Source of the DNA: Deferribacteraceae bacterium
GTDB lineage: Bacteria; Chrysiogenota; Deferribacteres; Deferribacterales; Deferrivibrionaceae
Direction of reading: 5' to 3'
Assembly (NCBI GenBank): GCA_020054865.1
Contig: JAIHAR010000014.1
Location: 1 to 48,164 of the forward strand
DNA length: 48,164 nt
Positions within the stretch are counted from its first letter, which is position 1; every line of letters begins with the position of its first letter. A program made the translations under genes and the position numbers. Below the pieces are notes generated by a model. It was given only the letters and a program-made list of their open reading frames with translations, ran no database searches and was not told the origin of the DNA. Of this stretch, positions 34,902-43,056 are shown one piece after another.

Positions 34902-35082
34902 AAGATTAGTCAGAATCTTTGCAGGGGCATTTGTATTAATCAGTACAATACTCGGGCTTGTCTATTCCAAATGGTGGTTTGCATTTACTCTTTTTGTGGG
35001 GGCAAACCTTCTTCAATCAGGGTTTACCAAAATTTGCCCTCTCGAGTCAATCCTGAAAAAACTTGGAGTACCAGAAAAATAG
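34891..35082 (+). CDS. DUF2892 (YgaP-type) small membrane protein
   Basis: 63 residues, two transmembrane helices and the ending FTKICPLESILKKLGV, hallmark of the DUF2892/YgaP transmembrane family, which often accompanies rhodanese or BigR-type sulfide-response genes. AGGAGG four bases before the ATG; start overlaps the RND stop by eleven bases, so it is part of the operon. The Cys in KICPL is a potential thiol site. A role with persulfide or metal handling is inference from this gene neighbourhood only. Confidence 0.85.
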   Translation: MNTERLVRIFAGAFVLISTILGLVYSKWWFAFTLFVGANLLQSGFTKICPLESILKKLGVPEK

Positions 35083-35100
35083 TTTATAGACTCTGTAATT

Positions 35101-35128
35101 TTTGAAGGGGGGGATTTCCCCCTTCAAA
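35101..35128 (+). terminator. Hairpin after the RND operon
   Basis: Perfect 11-bp stem TTTGAAGGGGG/CCCCCTTCAAA with a 6-base loop. No long T tract follows, so termination may be partial. Confidence 0.55.
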
Positions 35129-35152
35129 CAAAATTTTACTGTCAGTTCCATA

Positions 35153-35179
35153 TTGATTTTCTTTGTTCTATATTATAAT
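35153..35179 (+). promoter_or_regulatory. Possible promoter of the L,D-transpeptidase-fold/M99 pair
   Basis: Perfect -10 TATAAT (35174-35179); nearest -35 TTGATT (35153-35158) is only 15 bp away. It lies 34 bp before the ATG. Confidence 0.35.
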
Positions 35180-35213
35180 GTGCTTATACTTAAAAAAAGT
35201 AAGAGGGAAAACA

Positions 35214-36500
35214 ATGCAATCAATTTATAGATTATTTTCAAGACACATAGTGGTATCGATTATTTTATTGTTCGTTTTCATTACAACAGGCTATAGCGAT
35301 GGTTCATCTACAATGCCTGACATCATTTCCGGGAATTTTTTTGCAGAAGGCAGTATTGACTTTAAGGCTATAGCCGTAGATAAATCTGCCAAAACAGCCT
35401 ACCTATTGAAAATTGAAAATGACACACCTGTAATTATAAAAAGATATACTGACATACTCACCGGTGAGGTAAATGGCGATAAAGCTGTTGAGGGTGACAA
35501 AAAAACACCTGAGGGGGTATATTTCACTCAATCTTTTATCCCCAAAGAAAAACTGACACCTACTTATGGCTATGGAGCACTGCCGCTTAACTATCCTAAC
35601 TTTTATGACAGAATTTTGGGAAAAACCGGACATGGTATCTGGATACACGGAGTTGATGACAGTATAGAGGACAACTCAACTGAAGGGTGTGTCGCACTTA
35701 AAAATGGAAACATGAAGGACCTTGTCTCACAAACTGATATTTTAACCCCCGTAGTAATTGCCGAAAAACTAAGATTTTTGGATAAAGACTCCTATGTTAT
35801 TGAAAAAAACAGGTGGTTAAACTTTATCAAAGGGTTTATTGATGCATGGGAAAAAGGGGATATGGACAAATTTCAGACATATGTCCATACCCGTTTCAAA
35901 AATGCAGACAACCAGGATATTTACAAGTATCTTCTTGAAAAAAAACAGCTTGCAAAACTTTATCCTTACAGGAAAATTAACATAGACAATATAAGAATAT
36001 TTCTTGAAAATGAAAATGAAGGTATGGCTGATTTCAAACAGCTTTATTGTGCAAGCAACATAATTGTCGAGGGGACAAAAAAGCTTTATATATCTGGTGA
36101 GCTTGGTGAAAATAAAATAATAGGTGAGTTGTTTTATCCGGACAACTCTTTTGATATGACAAAAAGATATATCGAAGAATTTATAAATGCCTGGTCTTTG
36201 GCCTGGCAATCAAAAAACATTGACAAATACAAATCTTTTTATGGCAACTCTTTTTATTCATCCGGAATGGACCTTGAAAATTGGCTAAAAGATAAAGATG
36301 AAAAGTTTAAAAAATATGATTTTATAAAGATAGAAATAGATAATTTGCAGATTAAAAATATATCTCCCAATGAAACAACCATATATTTCAGACAAAAATT
36401 TGCTGCAGACAAATATTCTGACACAGGTATAAAAGAATTAATATTGAAAGGCTGCCCCGGCGATTTCAAAATTATCAGCGAAACCTGGAGACCCCTTTGA
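35214..36500 (+). CDS. csd6: YkuD (L,D-transpeptidase fold) protein with two NTF2-like repeats, Csd6/Pgp2-like
   Basis: 428 residues; hydrophobic N-terminal signal (about 11-29). YkuD domain about 50-190 with active-site His145 (IWIHG) and Cys159 (STEGC), and the TPEGVYF motif. Two NTF2-like segments follow: about 205-310 (WLNFIKGFIDAWEKGDMDKF) and about 330-428 (YIEEFINAWSLAWQSKNIDKY); they look like a duplication. H. pylori Csd6 and C. jejuni Pgp2 have one YkuD and one NTF2-like domain and act as L,D-carboxypeptidases trimming tetrapeptide stems for cell curvature. The extra NTF2 repeat makes this protein longer. The upstream frame starts at 35163, but AGAGGG before the ATG at 35214 is preferred. 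One-base overlap with the M99 gene. Confidence 0.85.
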   Translation: MQSIYRLFSRHIVVSIILLFVFITTGYSDGSSTMPDIISGNFFAEGSIDFKAIAVDKSAKTAYLLKIENDTPVIIKRYTDILTGEVNGDKAVEGDKKTPEGVYFTQSFIPKEKLTPTYGYGALPLNYPNFYDRILGKTGHGIWIHGVDDSIEDNSTEGCVALKNGNMKDLVSQTDILTPVVIAEKLRFLDKDSYVIEKNRWLNFIKGFIDAWEKGDMDKFQTYVHTRFKNADNQDIYKYLLEKKQLAKLYPYRKINIDNIRIFLENENEGMADFKQLYCASNIIVEGTKKLYISGELGENKIIGELFYPDNSFDMTKRYIEEFINAWSLAWQSKNIDKYKSFYGNSFYSSGMDLENWLKDKDEKFKKYDFIKIEIDNLQIKNISPNETTIYFRQKFAADKYSDTGIKELILKGCPGDFKIISETWRPL

Positions 36501-37930
36501 TGAAAATTCTAACAGCTTTTTTGTTGCTGCTCCTTTTTACTTTCAATTTACAGGCAGAGCCCAAAAGGCCTTTTAGGGAGCATAAAGTATATTTTGAAGG
36601 TACTGATTACGAATTAAATGTTTACAAAATATACGGAAGATATGACGGGAATACCATGTTAATCATTGGTGGGATACAGGGGGATGAGCCAGGAGGTTTT
36701 TTATCCGCTGACCTCTATTCAGATTTAAGTCTTGAAAAAGGTAACCTGATTGTAGTACCCCGCGCAAATTTTAAATCTATTATTCTCTTCAACAGAAGTA
36801 CAGAAGCGGATATGAATCGAAGATTCCATATTGAAACAACACAGTTGGAGCTTGACAGGGTAGTCCAGGTAATAAAGGAACTTATGAGTGAAGCAGATGT
36901 ATTTCTCAATCTTCATGACGGTTGGGGATTTCATTACCCTAAACATATTAACTGGTTAAGAAGCCCCGAAAGGTTTGGACAATCAATAATAGTTGACACA
37001 GATATGTTTACCTGTGACAACGGTTCAACTCTTGACCTTAAAAGCATAGCCTTAAAGGCACTTGAGGAAACGAACAAAAAAATTGATATTGAAGATTATC
37101 ATATGCACTACTTCAATACAAAAACAGATGACCCCAATACCCCATTTTCAGATATGAGAAAAACCGCCACCTATTACGCGTTGAAAAATCTCTGCATCCC
37201 TGCCTTTGGTATAGAAACATCCAAAAATCTGCCAACAACAGAAATGAAAATACTCCACCATAATTATGCAATAAATGCGTTTATGAATATCTATAACATT
37301 ATTCCTGAGCAACCCCAGATTTTCCTGGCAAATCCAGAAGTTAATTTCGTAATCCTCAAAATTAACGGTGAACCAAAAATTGTATCCAACAATTCCACAA
37401 TAGAAGTAAAAAAAGGTAGCATCGTTGAAGTAGCACACATTGATTCAAACTATAAAAGAGGGCTCTCGTGTGACATAGAAGGTATAAATGGCCTGAATGA
37501 CAAAAATTTACCTTTTAAAGTTTTGAATGATACAAATGTTATTCTTAGAAAAGATAGCCAGGAAATAGGCAAAATAAAGATTCAAACGGATGGCAAAGTA
37601 GAAGATGAGCATGGAGTGTTCATTGTAAAAGTAAACAATATCAAAAAGGCTCTGTTAAACGGGGAGACATTGACCGTAAAAAAAGGGGATGTACTTACAC
37701 TGGTAAAATATTTTAGCGAGCATGTTAACATAAATCCTCAAATAAATTTCAAGGGTTGGGTCCCTTCCGGAGTAAATTATAACGATGGAGATGATAGGGG
37801 ATACGAAATACTTATCGACAGCAACTTTATGACCAAGTACTCAAAATATGGTAACGGAAAGGTTTTCCCGGTTATTGCCGGAGAAAGTAAAAATATTCTT
37901 GGGCAATTTTTTGTAAGAATAGCAGAATAA
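36500..37930 (+). CDS. csd4: M99-family D,L-carboxypeptidase, Csd4/Pgp1-like
   Basis: 476 residues with signal peptide (KILTAFLLLLLFTFNLQAE). The catalytic domain has zinc ligands Gln60 and Glu63 in GGIQGDEPGG, His139 in NLHDG, and catalytic Glu239 in AFGIETSKN; Arg107/108 in MNRRF bind the peptide carboxylate. Gln in place of the canonical first His is the signature of H. pylori Csd4 (Q46, E49, H128, E222), and the spacing matches. The rest (about 250-476) is beta-rich, like the Csd4 C-terminal domains. It probably trims the third residue (meso-DAP) from peptidoglycan stem peptides. Starts by overlap (TGATG) with the preceding YkuD-fold gene. Aspartoacylase-like zinc enzymes are relatives but lack the Gln. 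Confidence 0.88.
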   Translation: MKILTAFLLLLLFTFNLQAEPKRPFREHKVYFEGTDYELNVYKIYGRYDGNTMLIIGGIQGDEPGGFLSADLYSDLSLEKGNLIVVPRANFKSIILFNRSTEADMNRRFHIETTQLELDRVVQVIKELMSEADVFLNLHDGWGFHYPKHINWLRSPERFGQSIIVDTDMFTCDNGSTLDLKSIALKALEETNKKIDIEDYHMHYFNTKTDDPNTPFSDMRKTATYYALKNLCIPAFGIETSKNLPTTEMKILHHNYAINAFMNIYNIIPEQPQIFLANPEVNFVILKINGEPKIVSNNSTIEVKKGSIVEVAHIDSNYKRGLSCDIEGINGLNDKNLPFKVLNDTNVILRKDSQEIGKIKIQTDGKVEDEHGVFIVKVNNIKKALLNGETLTVKKGDVLTLVKYFSEHVNINPQINFKGWVPSGVNYNDGDDRGYEILIDSNFMTKYSKYGNGKVFPVIAGESKNILGQFFVRIAE

Positions 37931-37949
37931 CAAGCTTCATTTTTATTAA

Positions 37950-37965
37950 AAAAGTCAAATATTTC
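37950..37965 (+). repeat. 16-bp word shared with the iclR promoter (possible IclR box)
   Basis: AAAAGTCAAATATTTC here recurs exactly at 40420-40435. Its core CAAATATTTC is nearly a palindrome. This copy ends one base before the -35 of the TPR-folE2 promoter. Confidence 0.45.
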
Positions 37966-37994
37966 TTGAAAATAATTGAGTGAATATATATAAT
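37966..37994 (+). promoter_or_regulatory. Sigma-70-type promoter of TPR protein-folE2
   Basis: TTGAAA (37966-37971), 17-bp spacer, perfect TATAAT (37989-37994); start near 38001, 27 bp before the preferred ATG at 38028. Confidence 0.6.
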
Positions 37995-38027
37995 TCCAGC
38001 CTCAAATAAGATAACATGGAGTATTGG

Positions 38028-38747
38028 ATGTATACACTCATAATTTCACTTGGTATTGGTATTCTTGCCGGCACAGGCGTTTATTTACTTTCTTACAACT
38101 ATCTGCTCGCAATTTTGACTGCCGCCGCTTTTATTATTGGAATCAACTATTTTATTGGGAAAAAATTCCTTAAAAAACTCACTGAGCTTTTCAAGCAGGT
38201 TGAAAAAGACTTAAAGGCAGACAGGGCTGAAAAAGCTATCGAAAGGTTGAAGTCTGGTTATGAATATGGCAAATGGCAGTTTTTTGTAAAAGAGCAAATT
38301 GACTCCCAGATTGGAATGATTCTCTACACCAAAAAACGATTTGACGAAGCTTTGCCATATCTAAAAAATGGAATAAGCAAAAATTGGATGGCAATGAGTA
38401 TGCTGGCCACATATTATTTCAGGAATAAAAATATTGATGAAGCAAAAAAAGTGATGGAAAAGGCTATCAAAGCCACCCCAAAAGAAGGGTTTGTGTATGC
38501 TGTTTACGCCTATATTCTCGACTCAAATAATGAGAGGGATAAGGCAATAGAAATACTGACAAAAGGTCTCAAAAAATCACCACTTGATGAAAAACTCGAA
38601 TCAAATCTCGAGCTTCTTAAAAATGGCAAAAAGATGAAAATGCAAAATTACGGCACACTCTGGATGCAGCTCAACATAGAAAAAATTCCCCAGGGAGCCA
38701 AACCCTATCAGGCGCTTATCGGTAGACCTAAAATAAGACGAAGATAA
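38028..38747 (+). CDS. TPR-repeat inner-membrane protein
   Basis: 239 residues. Two adjacent N-terminal transmembrane segments (TLIISLGIGILAGTGVYLL and LLAILTAAAFIIGINYFI), then cytoplasmic TPR repeats (KAIERLKSGYEYGKW; FDEALPYLKNGIS; IDEAKKVMEKAIKATPKE; DKAIEILTKGLKKSPLD). A basic tail ends in RPKIRRR. TPRs imply a protein scaffold at the membrane; partner and function unknown. An in-frame ATG at 38016 lacks a ribosome binding site, whereas GGAG (38018-38021) is six bases before the ATG at 38028, taken as start. Stop overlaps the folE2 start (TAATG), so it is co-translated with folE2. Confidence 0.82.
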   Translation: MYTLIISLGIGILAGTGVYLLSYNYLLAILTAAAFIIGINYFIGKKFLKKLTELFKQVEKDLKADRAEKAIERLKSGYEYGKWQFFVKEQIDSQIGMILYTKKRFDEALPYLKNGISKNWMAMSMLATYYFRNKNIDEAKKVMEKAIKATPKEGFVYAVYAYILDSNNERDKAIEILTKGLKKSPLDEKLESNLELLKNGKKMKMQNYGTLWMQLNIEKIPQGAKPYQALIGRPKIRRR

Positions 38748-39526
38748 TGTTGAAAGATATACAAAGTCAACATGATTTCAGGAATATCTCGGTCGATAAG
38801 GTCGGAATAAAAGATATTCTATATCCCATTACACTAAGGGATAAGGCAAAAGGGAATCAGCATACTGTTGCAAGAATAAACGCTTATGTACAGCTGCCTC
38901 ATAATTTCAAGGGAACACATATGTCTCGATTTGTTGAGGTGCTTAACAATTACCGTAAAGACATAAGCATTTCCTCTTTTAAACTAATTCTCGATGATTT
39001 ATGTCAAAGGCTTGACTCCAGTGAAGCTCACATTGAAGTATTTTTCCCTTATTTCATTGAGAAAATTTCTCCTGTCTCAGGGCAGGTATCTTTGATGGAT
39101 TATGAATGTGGATTTATTGGCTCAAAGACAAATGACAAAAAAGACTTTGTTCTTTCAGTAAAAGTTCCTGTTTTGTCTGTATGCCCTTGCTCTAAGGAAA
39201 TAAGCAGATACGGAGCACACAATCAAAGAAGCTATGTGAAAATCAGTATACGTTATTCAAAGATGGTATGGATTGAAGAGTTAATAGAAGTTGCCGAGTC
39301 CTCTGCAAGTGCACCGATTTATGCTCTTTTAAAAAGGGAAGACGAAAAATTTATTACTGAAAAATCATACGAAAACCCTGTATTTGTGGAAGATATCGTT
39401 AGAAATGTGGCAGAAAAGCTTATAAATGACGATAGGGTAACATGGTTTGAAGTTTCCAGCGAAAATCACGAAAGCATCCACAACCACTCTGCCTATGCGG
39501 TAATAACAAGAGACAAAAGGGGGTAA
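38747..39526 (+). CDS. folE2: GTP cyclohydrolase FolE2 (GCYH-IB, zinc-independent type)
   Basis: 259 residues, DUF198/COG1469 family. Metal/catalytic segment CPCSKEISRYGAHNQRS near 144-160 and the C-terminal ESIHNHSAYAVI are diagnostic; the substrate-site Glu is in the same C-terminal region. Converts GTP to dihydroneopterin triphosphate for folate or queuosine precursors, using other metals when zinc is scarce. It starts within the TPR gene stop (TAATG). No other folate or queuosine gene is adjacent, which leaves its pathway open. Ends at a strong terminator shared with the convergent iclR gene. Confidence 0.93.
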   Translation: MLKDIQSQHDFRNISVDKVGIKDILYPITLRDKAKGNQHTVARINAYVQLPHNFKGTHMSRFVEVLNNYRKDISISSFKLILDDLCQRLDSSEAHIEVFFPYFIEKISPVSGQVSLMDYECGFIGSKTNDKKDFVLSVKVPVLSVCPCSKEISRYGAHNQRSYVKISIRYSKMVWIEELIEVAESSASAPIYALLKREDEKFITEKSYENPVFVEDIVRNVAEKLINDDRVTWFEVSSENHESIHNHSAYAVITRDKRG

Positions 39527-39540
39527 TTCCCCCTTTTTTT
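39515..39540 (+). terminator. Rho-independent terminator after folE2
   Basis: AAAAGGGGG/CCCCCTTTT stem with 5-base loop, then T tract (39534-39540). The left arm lies in the last folE2 codons. The A run on the opposite side lets it work for iclR too. Confidence 0.88.
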
Positions 39541-39583
39541 GCGCTAATGAAAAAGTTTTATATTATATTCTCAAACAGCTTAT

Positions 39584-40363
39584 TTAGCCTCTATAACCAA
39601 ACTTGACAGAAAGTCTCTGGGCAACACTTTTTACCATCTGAGATATTTCATTTAACATTTTTTCTTTTGTAAGCCTTTCTTTAGGAGCACTTATACTTAT
39701 ACCTGCAATGACTTTCCCCATAAAATTAAACACTGGTGCCCCTACACATCTAACACCTATTTCATACTCCTCATCATCTATTGCAAATCCGTTTTTCCTT
39801 ACATCTTCTATCTCTTTTACAAGCTCATCATAGTTATCAATCGTATTGTTGGTAATTTTAACAAGTTTTTCCTGAGCAAAATATTTTTCGAAATCTTTCT
39901 TATCCATAAAAGCCATCTGAGCCTTACCGGTAGCTGTAGCATAAGCAGGGCCTACATTGCCGATTCTTGGCAAAACTCTTACTGATTTGTTTGTCTCCAC
40001 AAGATTCAAATATACTACTCTCGAGCCTCTCAAGACACTTATATAAGCAGATTCCCCGGTTAAGTCCCTGAGCTCTGTAAGAAACTGCATAGAAATATCT
40101 ATCAGGCTTAACTTGTTGAGATAGGCCTGGGCAATTTGAAACGTCTTTACACCAAGTCTGAAGTTGCCTGTGTATCTATTATGCTCAACATACCCAAAAC
40201 TCTCAAGCGTAGCAAGAAGCTTATTTACATTGCTTCTTGTAAGCCCAAGTCTTGCACCAATCTCACTTACGCTGAGCTCGTTGTCACAATCACCCAAAAA
40301 TTCAAGAATATCAATGGCATTATTAACTGCCTGTACAGCGTATTCTGTTTTATCTCTTTTCAT
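39584..40363 (-). CDS. IclR-family transcriptional regulator
   Basis: 259 residues. N-terminal winged helix at about 15-75 (ELSVSEIGARLGLTRSNVNKLLATLESFGYV) and C-terminal effector domain at about 85-255 with the family's ATATGKAQMAF, FAIDDEEYEIGVRCVGAPVF and ISISAPKERLT. Such regulators bind small acids or aromatics; the ligand here is unknown. The first ATG at 40369 lies only two bases from GGAG; the ATG at 40363 is seven bases away and is preferred. It faces folE2 and is transcribed away from the mechanosensitive channel gene, and its promoter contains a word shared with the folE2 operon promoter. Confidence 0.9.
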   Translation of the reverse strand: MKRDKTEYAVQAVNNAIDILEFLGDCDNELSVSEIGARLGLTRSNVNKLLATLESFGYVEHNRYTGNFRLGVKTFQIAQAYLNKLSLIDISMQFLTELRDLTGESAYISVLRGSRVVYLNLVETNKSVRVLPRIGNVGPAYATATGKAQMAFMDKKDFEKYFAQEKLVKITNNTIDNYDELVKEIEDVRKNGFAIDDEEYEIGVRCVGAPVFNFMGKVIAGISISAPKERLTKEKMLNEISQMVKSVAQRLSVKFGYRG

Positions 40364-40400
40364 ATCCATTCTCCAGGAAGTATTATTATTTTATAACACA

Positions 40401-40428
40401 ATTATATATTAATATCAATAAAAGTCAA
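40401..40428 (-). promoter_or_regulatory. Sigma-70-type promoter of iclR with candidate IclR box
   Basis: Minus strand: TTGACT (40423-40428), 16-bp spacer, TATAAT (40401-40406). The shared 16-bp word (40420-40435) covers the -35, so binding there would repress; consistent with autoregulation, unproved. Confidence 0.55.
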
Positions 40429-40435
40429 ATATTTC
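40420..40435 (+). repeat. Second copy of the 16-bp shared word
   Basis: Identical to 37950-37965 and overlaps the -35 of the iclR promoter on the opposite strand. Confidence 0.45.
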
Positions 40436-40450
40436 AATAAAATATTAAAG

Positions 40451-41944
40451 CTATAGCCTGATACCGAATATTTTCTTGAATTTTTCAAACAGTCCACCCT
40501 CCGTCATCTTTTCTTTTAACTCAGAAGTCTTTTTGCTTTTATCTGCTTTCATTCTCTCTTCAATTGCATGCTTAACCTTCTCAATAATCTTTCTTTCACG
40601 CTGAAGCAGTACTTTAAACGCCTGTCTGTCAATTTCTATGGCTCTTGATCTTTCTTTTGCCTTTATGGTAGCGTACCTTTTGTCACCTGTCAAAAGACTC
40701 ATTTCACCAAAAAAATCACCGGCAGTCAACGAACCTATCTGTTTTCCTGATTTTATGGCCTCAAACTCCCCTTCCAGCACAAAAAACATGCTTTCACCCT
40801 CTTCCCCTTCTTTAATAACCACTTCATTCTCAAAATAATCATTAATCAAGCCGTAAGAAAGAAATTCATTTAACGCATTGTCACTAATCTCCGAAAATAT
40901 GTCAGATTTTTTCAGCTTTTCCAACAGTTCAGGATTTATATCCTTTTTCTCTTCTTCATTTTTCATGATAACTGTTCTTATAGGAAATGGTATATCGATC
41001 CCTTTGTTTTTGAATTTATACCATATACCACTATATATCTCATCCTTTGTTTTTCTTATCTTTTCAAACCCTTTTACATTGTAAAATATGTCATATATTA
41101 TTGCAGAATCGCCATATTCCTTCAAAAAAATCCCTTTAAGTTTTGCATTTGGATTGCTCATCACAACTTCACTTATTGCTGATTTTACCAGCAAAGGGGA
41201 AGCTGAATACGAAACCCCCATAGTTATTATCTGATTTACAGATGGTGTCGGCTTGTTATAGTTTATTACCTTATCTTTTGCTATATTATTGTTTGGAACA
41301 ATTATATATACATCCTCTATATTTTTAATTTTTGTGTATCTCCAGTTTATCTCCGTAACTTCCCCCACAGTACCGTCTATCTCTATCCAGTCGCCTATTT
41401 CAAATGGTTTTTCCAGTTGGATTATTAATCCCGAAATAAGATTTCCTATCGTGTCCTGCATAGACAAACCGACAATTGCTGTCAGTATTGCCGATGGCGT
41501 TAAGATTGCAGCCAAATTAAACTCAAAAACAGAACGAAGAAAGTAGAGCAAAAAAACAGCCACAATTATAAACTTTAGAATATCAGCAATGATGTGGCTG
41601 GTCTTCTTTGTTTTGTTTTTTATGACTTCAAAATAATAAATATCAACCAAAGCTATCTTGACAAAAACACCTATGGCTATGATTTCCAAACCTCTTGCAA
41701 TCTTTATTACAGGAGCAAAGCTGCTGTAAAAATATATAACAAACTCACAAACGATACTTATGAAAATATATTTGACCAGTCTTGAAATATTGTGAGAAAT
41801 CTTCCCTTTTTTTGCCAGCACCTTCAAAACCAGAAACAACAAAAGTGTAAGAAAAATTACAGATGATAAACTTAGTATGAGAAAAATATTTTCCCTTGTT
41901 AATATATCCTTCCATATGGTACTTATAACTGGAGTATTATTCAT
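40451..41944 (-). CDS. MscS-family mechanosensitive channel with C-terminal cyclic-nucleotide-binding domain
   Basis: 497 residues. Five or so transmembrane helices in the first about 175 residues; pore-lining region AAILTPSAILTAIVGLSMQDTIGNLISGLII; the beta domain KPFEIGDWIEIDGTVGEVTEINWRYTKIK is the classic MscS beta-domain motif. After residue about 350 there is a cNMP-binding fold, ENEVVIKEGEEGESMFFVLEGEFEAI then the phosphate-binding cassette FGEMSLLTGDKRYAT, whose Gly-Glu and Arg are kept. A basic amphipathic tail closes the protein. Similar bCNG channels of cyanobacteria and others do not always gate by cAMP. Start ATG at 41944 has little ribosome binding site. Likely an osmotic safety valve tuned by a nucleotide or by another ligand. 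Confidence 0.9.
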   Translation of the reverse strand: MNNTPVISTIWKDILTRENIFLILSLSSVIFLTLLLFLVLKVLAKKGKISHNISRLVKYIFISIVCEFVIYFYSSFAPVIKIARGLEIIAIGVFVKIALVDIYYFEVIKNKTKKTSHIIADILKFIIVAVFLLYFLRSVFEFNLAAILTPSAILTAIVGLSMQDTIGNLISGLIIQLEKPFEIGDWIEIDGTVGEVTEINWRYTKIKNIEDVYIIVPNNNIAKDKVINYNKPTPSVNQIITMGVSYSASPLLVKSAISEVVMSNPNAKLKGIFLKEYGDSAIIYDIFYNVKGFEKIRKTKDEIYSGIWYKFKNKGIDIPFPIRTVIMKNEEEKKDINPELLEKLKKSDIFSEISDNALNEFLSYGLINDYFENEVVIKEGEEGESMFFVLEGEFEAIKSGKQIGSLTAGDFFGEMSLLTGDKRYATIKAKERSRAIEIDRQAFKVLLQRERKIIEKVKHAIEERMKADKSKKTSELKEKMTEGGLFEKFKKIFGIRL

Positions 41945-41973
41945 ACCAAAATTTTATACATAGGAGGTAAATT

Positions 41974-43044
41974 ATGCAATCAAAAGTTTATTTTTCCCCT
42001 CTTGCAAACAAAAAATTCAATTCCCCCCTGTTAAAAATCAAAAAACTCCTCAACAAGCTTGAACCTGAAAAATATTTTCAAAAAAAATCAATTATTGCCA
42101 TAAAGACGCATTTTGGAGAATTGGGCAACACGGCTTTTATAAATCCTGTGTATATAAGGCCCGTTTCTGAAGTACTCCAACAAATCGGGACAAACCCCTA
42201 CCTGACAGACACAAATACTCTTTATGTGGGGATGAGAACAAACAGTGTTGATCATTTGAAAAATGCCTTTTTTAACGGTTTTAACTTTTCTACCTTACAG
42301 ATACCTGTAATAATAGCCGACGGTTTAAGAGGAGAAAATTCCGTTTCAGTTGAAATAGACGGTATGCTTTTAAAAAGTGTAAAACTTGCAAGTGATATCG
42401 TCAATGCCGATGGAATGGTAGTAGTTTCCCATTTTAAGGGGCATGAAGTGTCAGGATTTGGAGGTGCTATCAAAAACCTTTCCATGGGATGTGCATCAAG
42501 AGAAGGTAAACTTGAAATGCACTCGGTCTCAATCCCTTCTGTACATTCTGACAGGTGTACTTCCTGTGGGAGATGTTTGAGTGCATGTGCACATAACGCA
42601 ATAACAATAAAGCCAAAGGCTGTAATAAACAACAACTGTACAGGATGTGCAAGATGTATAGCAGTTTGCCCTGAGGGTGCAATCGGAATCAACTGGGATG
42701 AATCCTCTGAAAACACACAACTTAAAATGGCTGAATACGCTTATGGTGTACACAAAGCACTGAAAGGAAAAATTTTGTACTTAAATATCCTTACAAATAT
42801 AACCCCTGCTTGTGACTGCTACCCTGGCAATGATGAACCTATTACCGGAGATATAGGTTTTCTGTCATCAACAGACCCTGTTGCCCTTGATATGGCCTCT
42901 TTTGAACTTGTCAAACAGGCAATGAAACTTAAAAGTGACCCTTTCAAAGAAATTTACTCTTATGTGGATTCACTGATACAGCTAAAACATGCAGAAAAAC
43001 TTGGACTTGGCTCAACAAATTACGAGCTCATAACGTTAAAATAA
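41974..43044 (+). CDS. DUF362-family protein with two [4Fe-4S] ferredoxin motifs
   Basis: 356 residues. DUF362 core in the first about 190 residues (KTHFGELGNTAFINPVYIRP; SHFKGHEVSGFGGAIKNLSMGCASREGK) followed by CTSCGRCLSAC and CTGCARCIAVCPEG near 195-235, two 4Cys clusters (the first lacks the usual Pro), and a second DUF362-like portion with CDCYPGNDEPI and STDPVALDMAS. The protein should carry two [4Fe-4S] centres and pass electrons; the family has no proven reaction. AGGAGGT precedes the ATG. Divergent from the MscS gene, only 29 bp apart, so promoters overlap. No redox partner is visible. Confidence 0.88.
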   Translation: MQSKVYFSPLANKKFNSPLLKIKKLLNKLEPEKYFQKKSIIAIKTHFGELGNTAFINPVYIRPVSEVLQQIGTNPYLTDTNTLYVGMRTNSVDHLKNAFFNGFNFSTLQIPVIIADGLRGENSVSVEIDGMLLKSVKLASDIVNADGMVVVSHFKGHEVSGFGGAIKNLSMGCASREGKLEMHSVSIPSVHSDRCTSCGRCLSACAHNAITIKPKAVINNNCTGCARCIAVCPEGAIGINWDESSENTQLKMAEYAYGVHKALKGKILYLNILTNITPACDCYPGNDEPITGDIGFLSSTDPVALDMASFELVKQAMKLKSDPFKEIYSYVDSLIQLKHAEKLGLGSTNYELITLK

Positions 43045-43056
43045 TTGTAAAATAAG

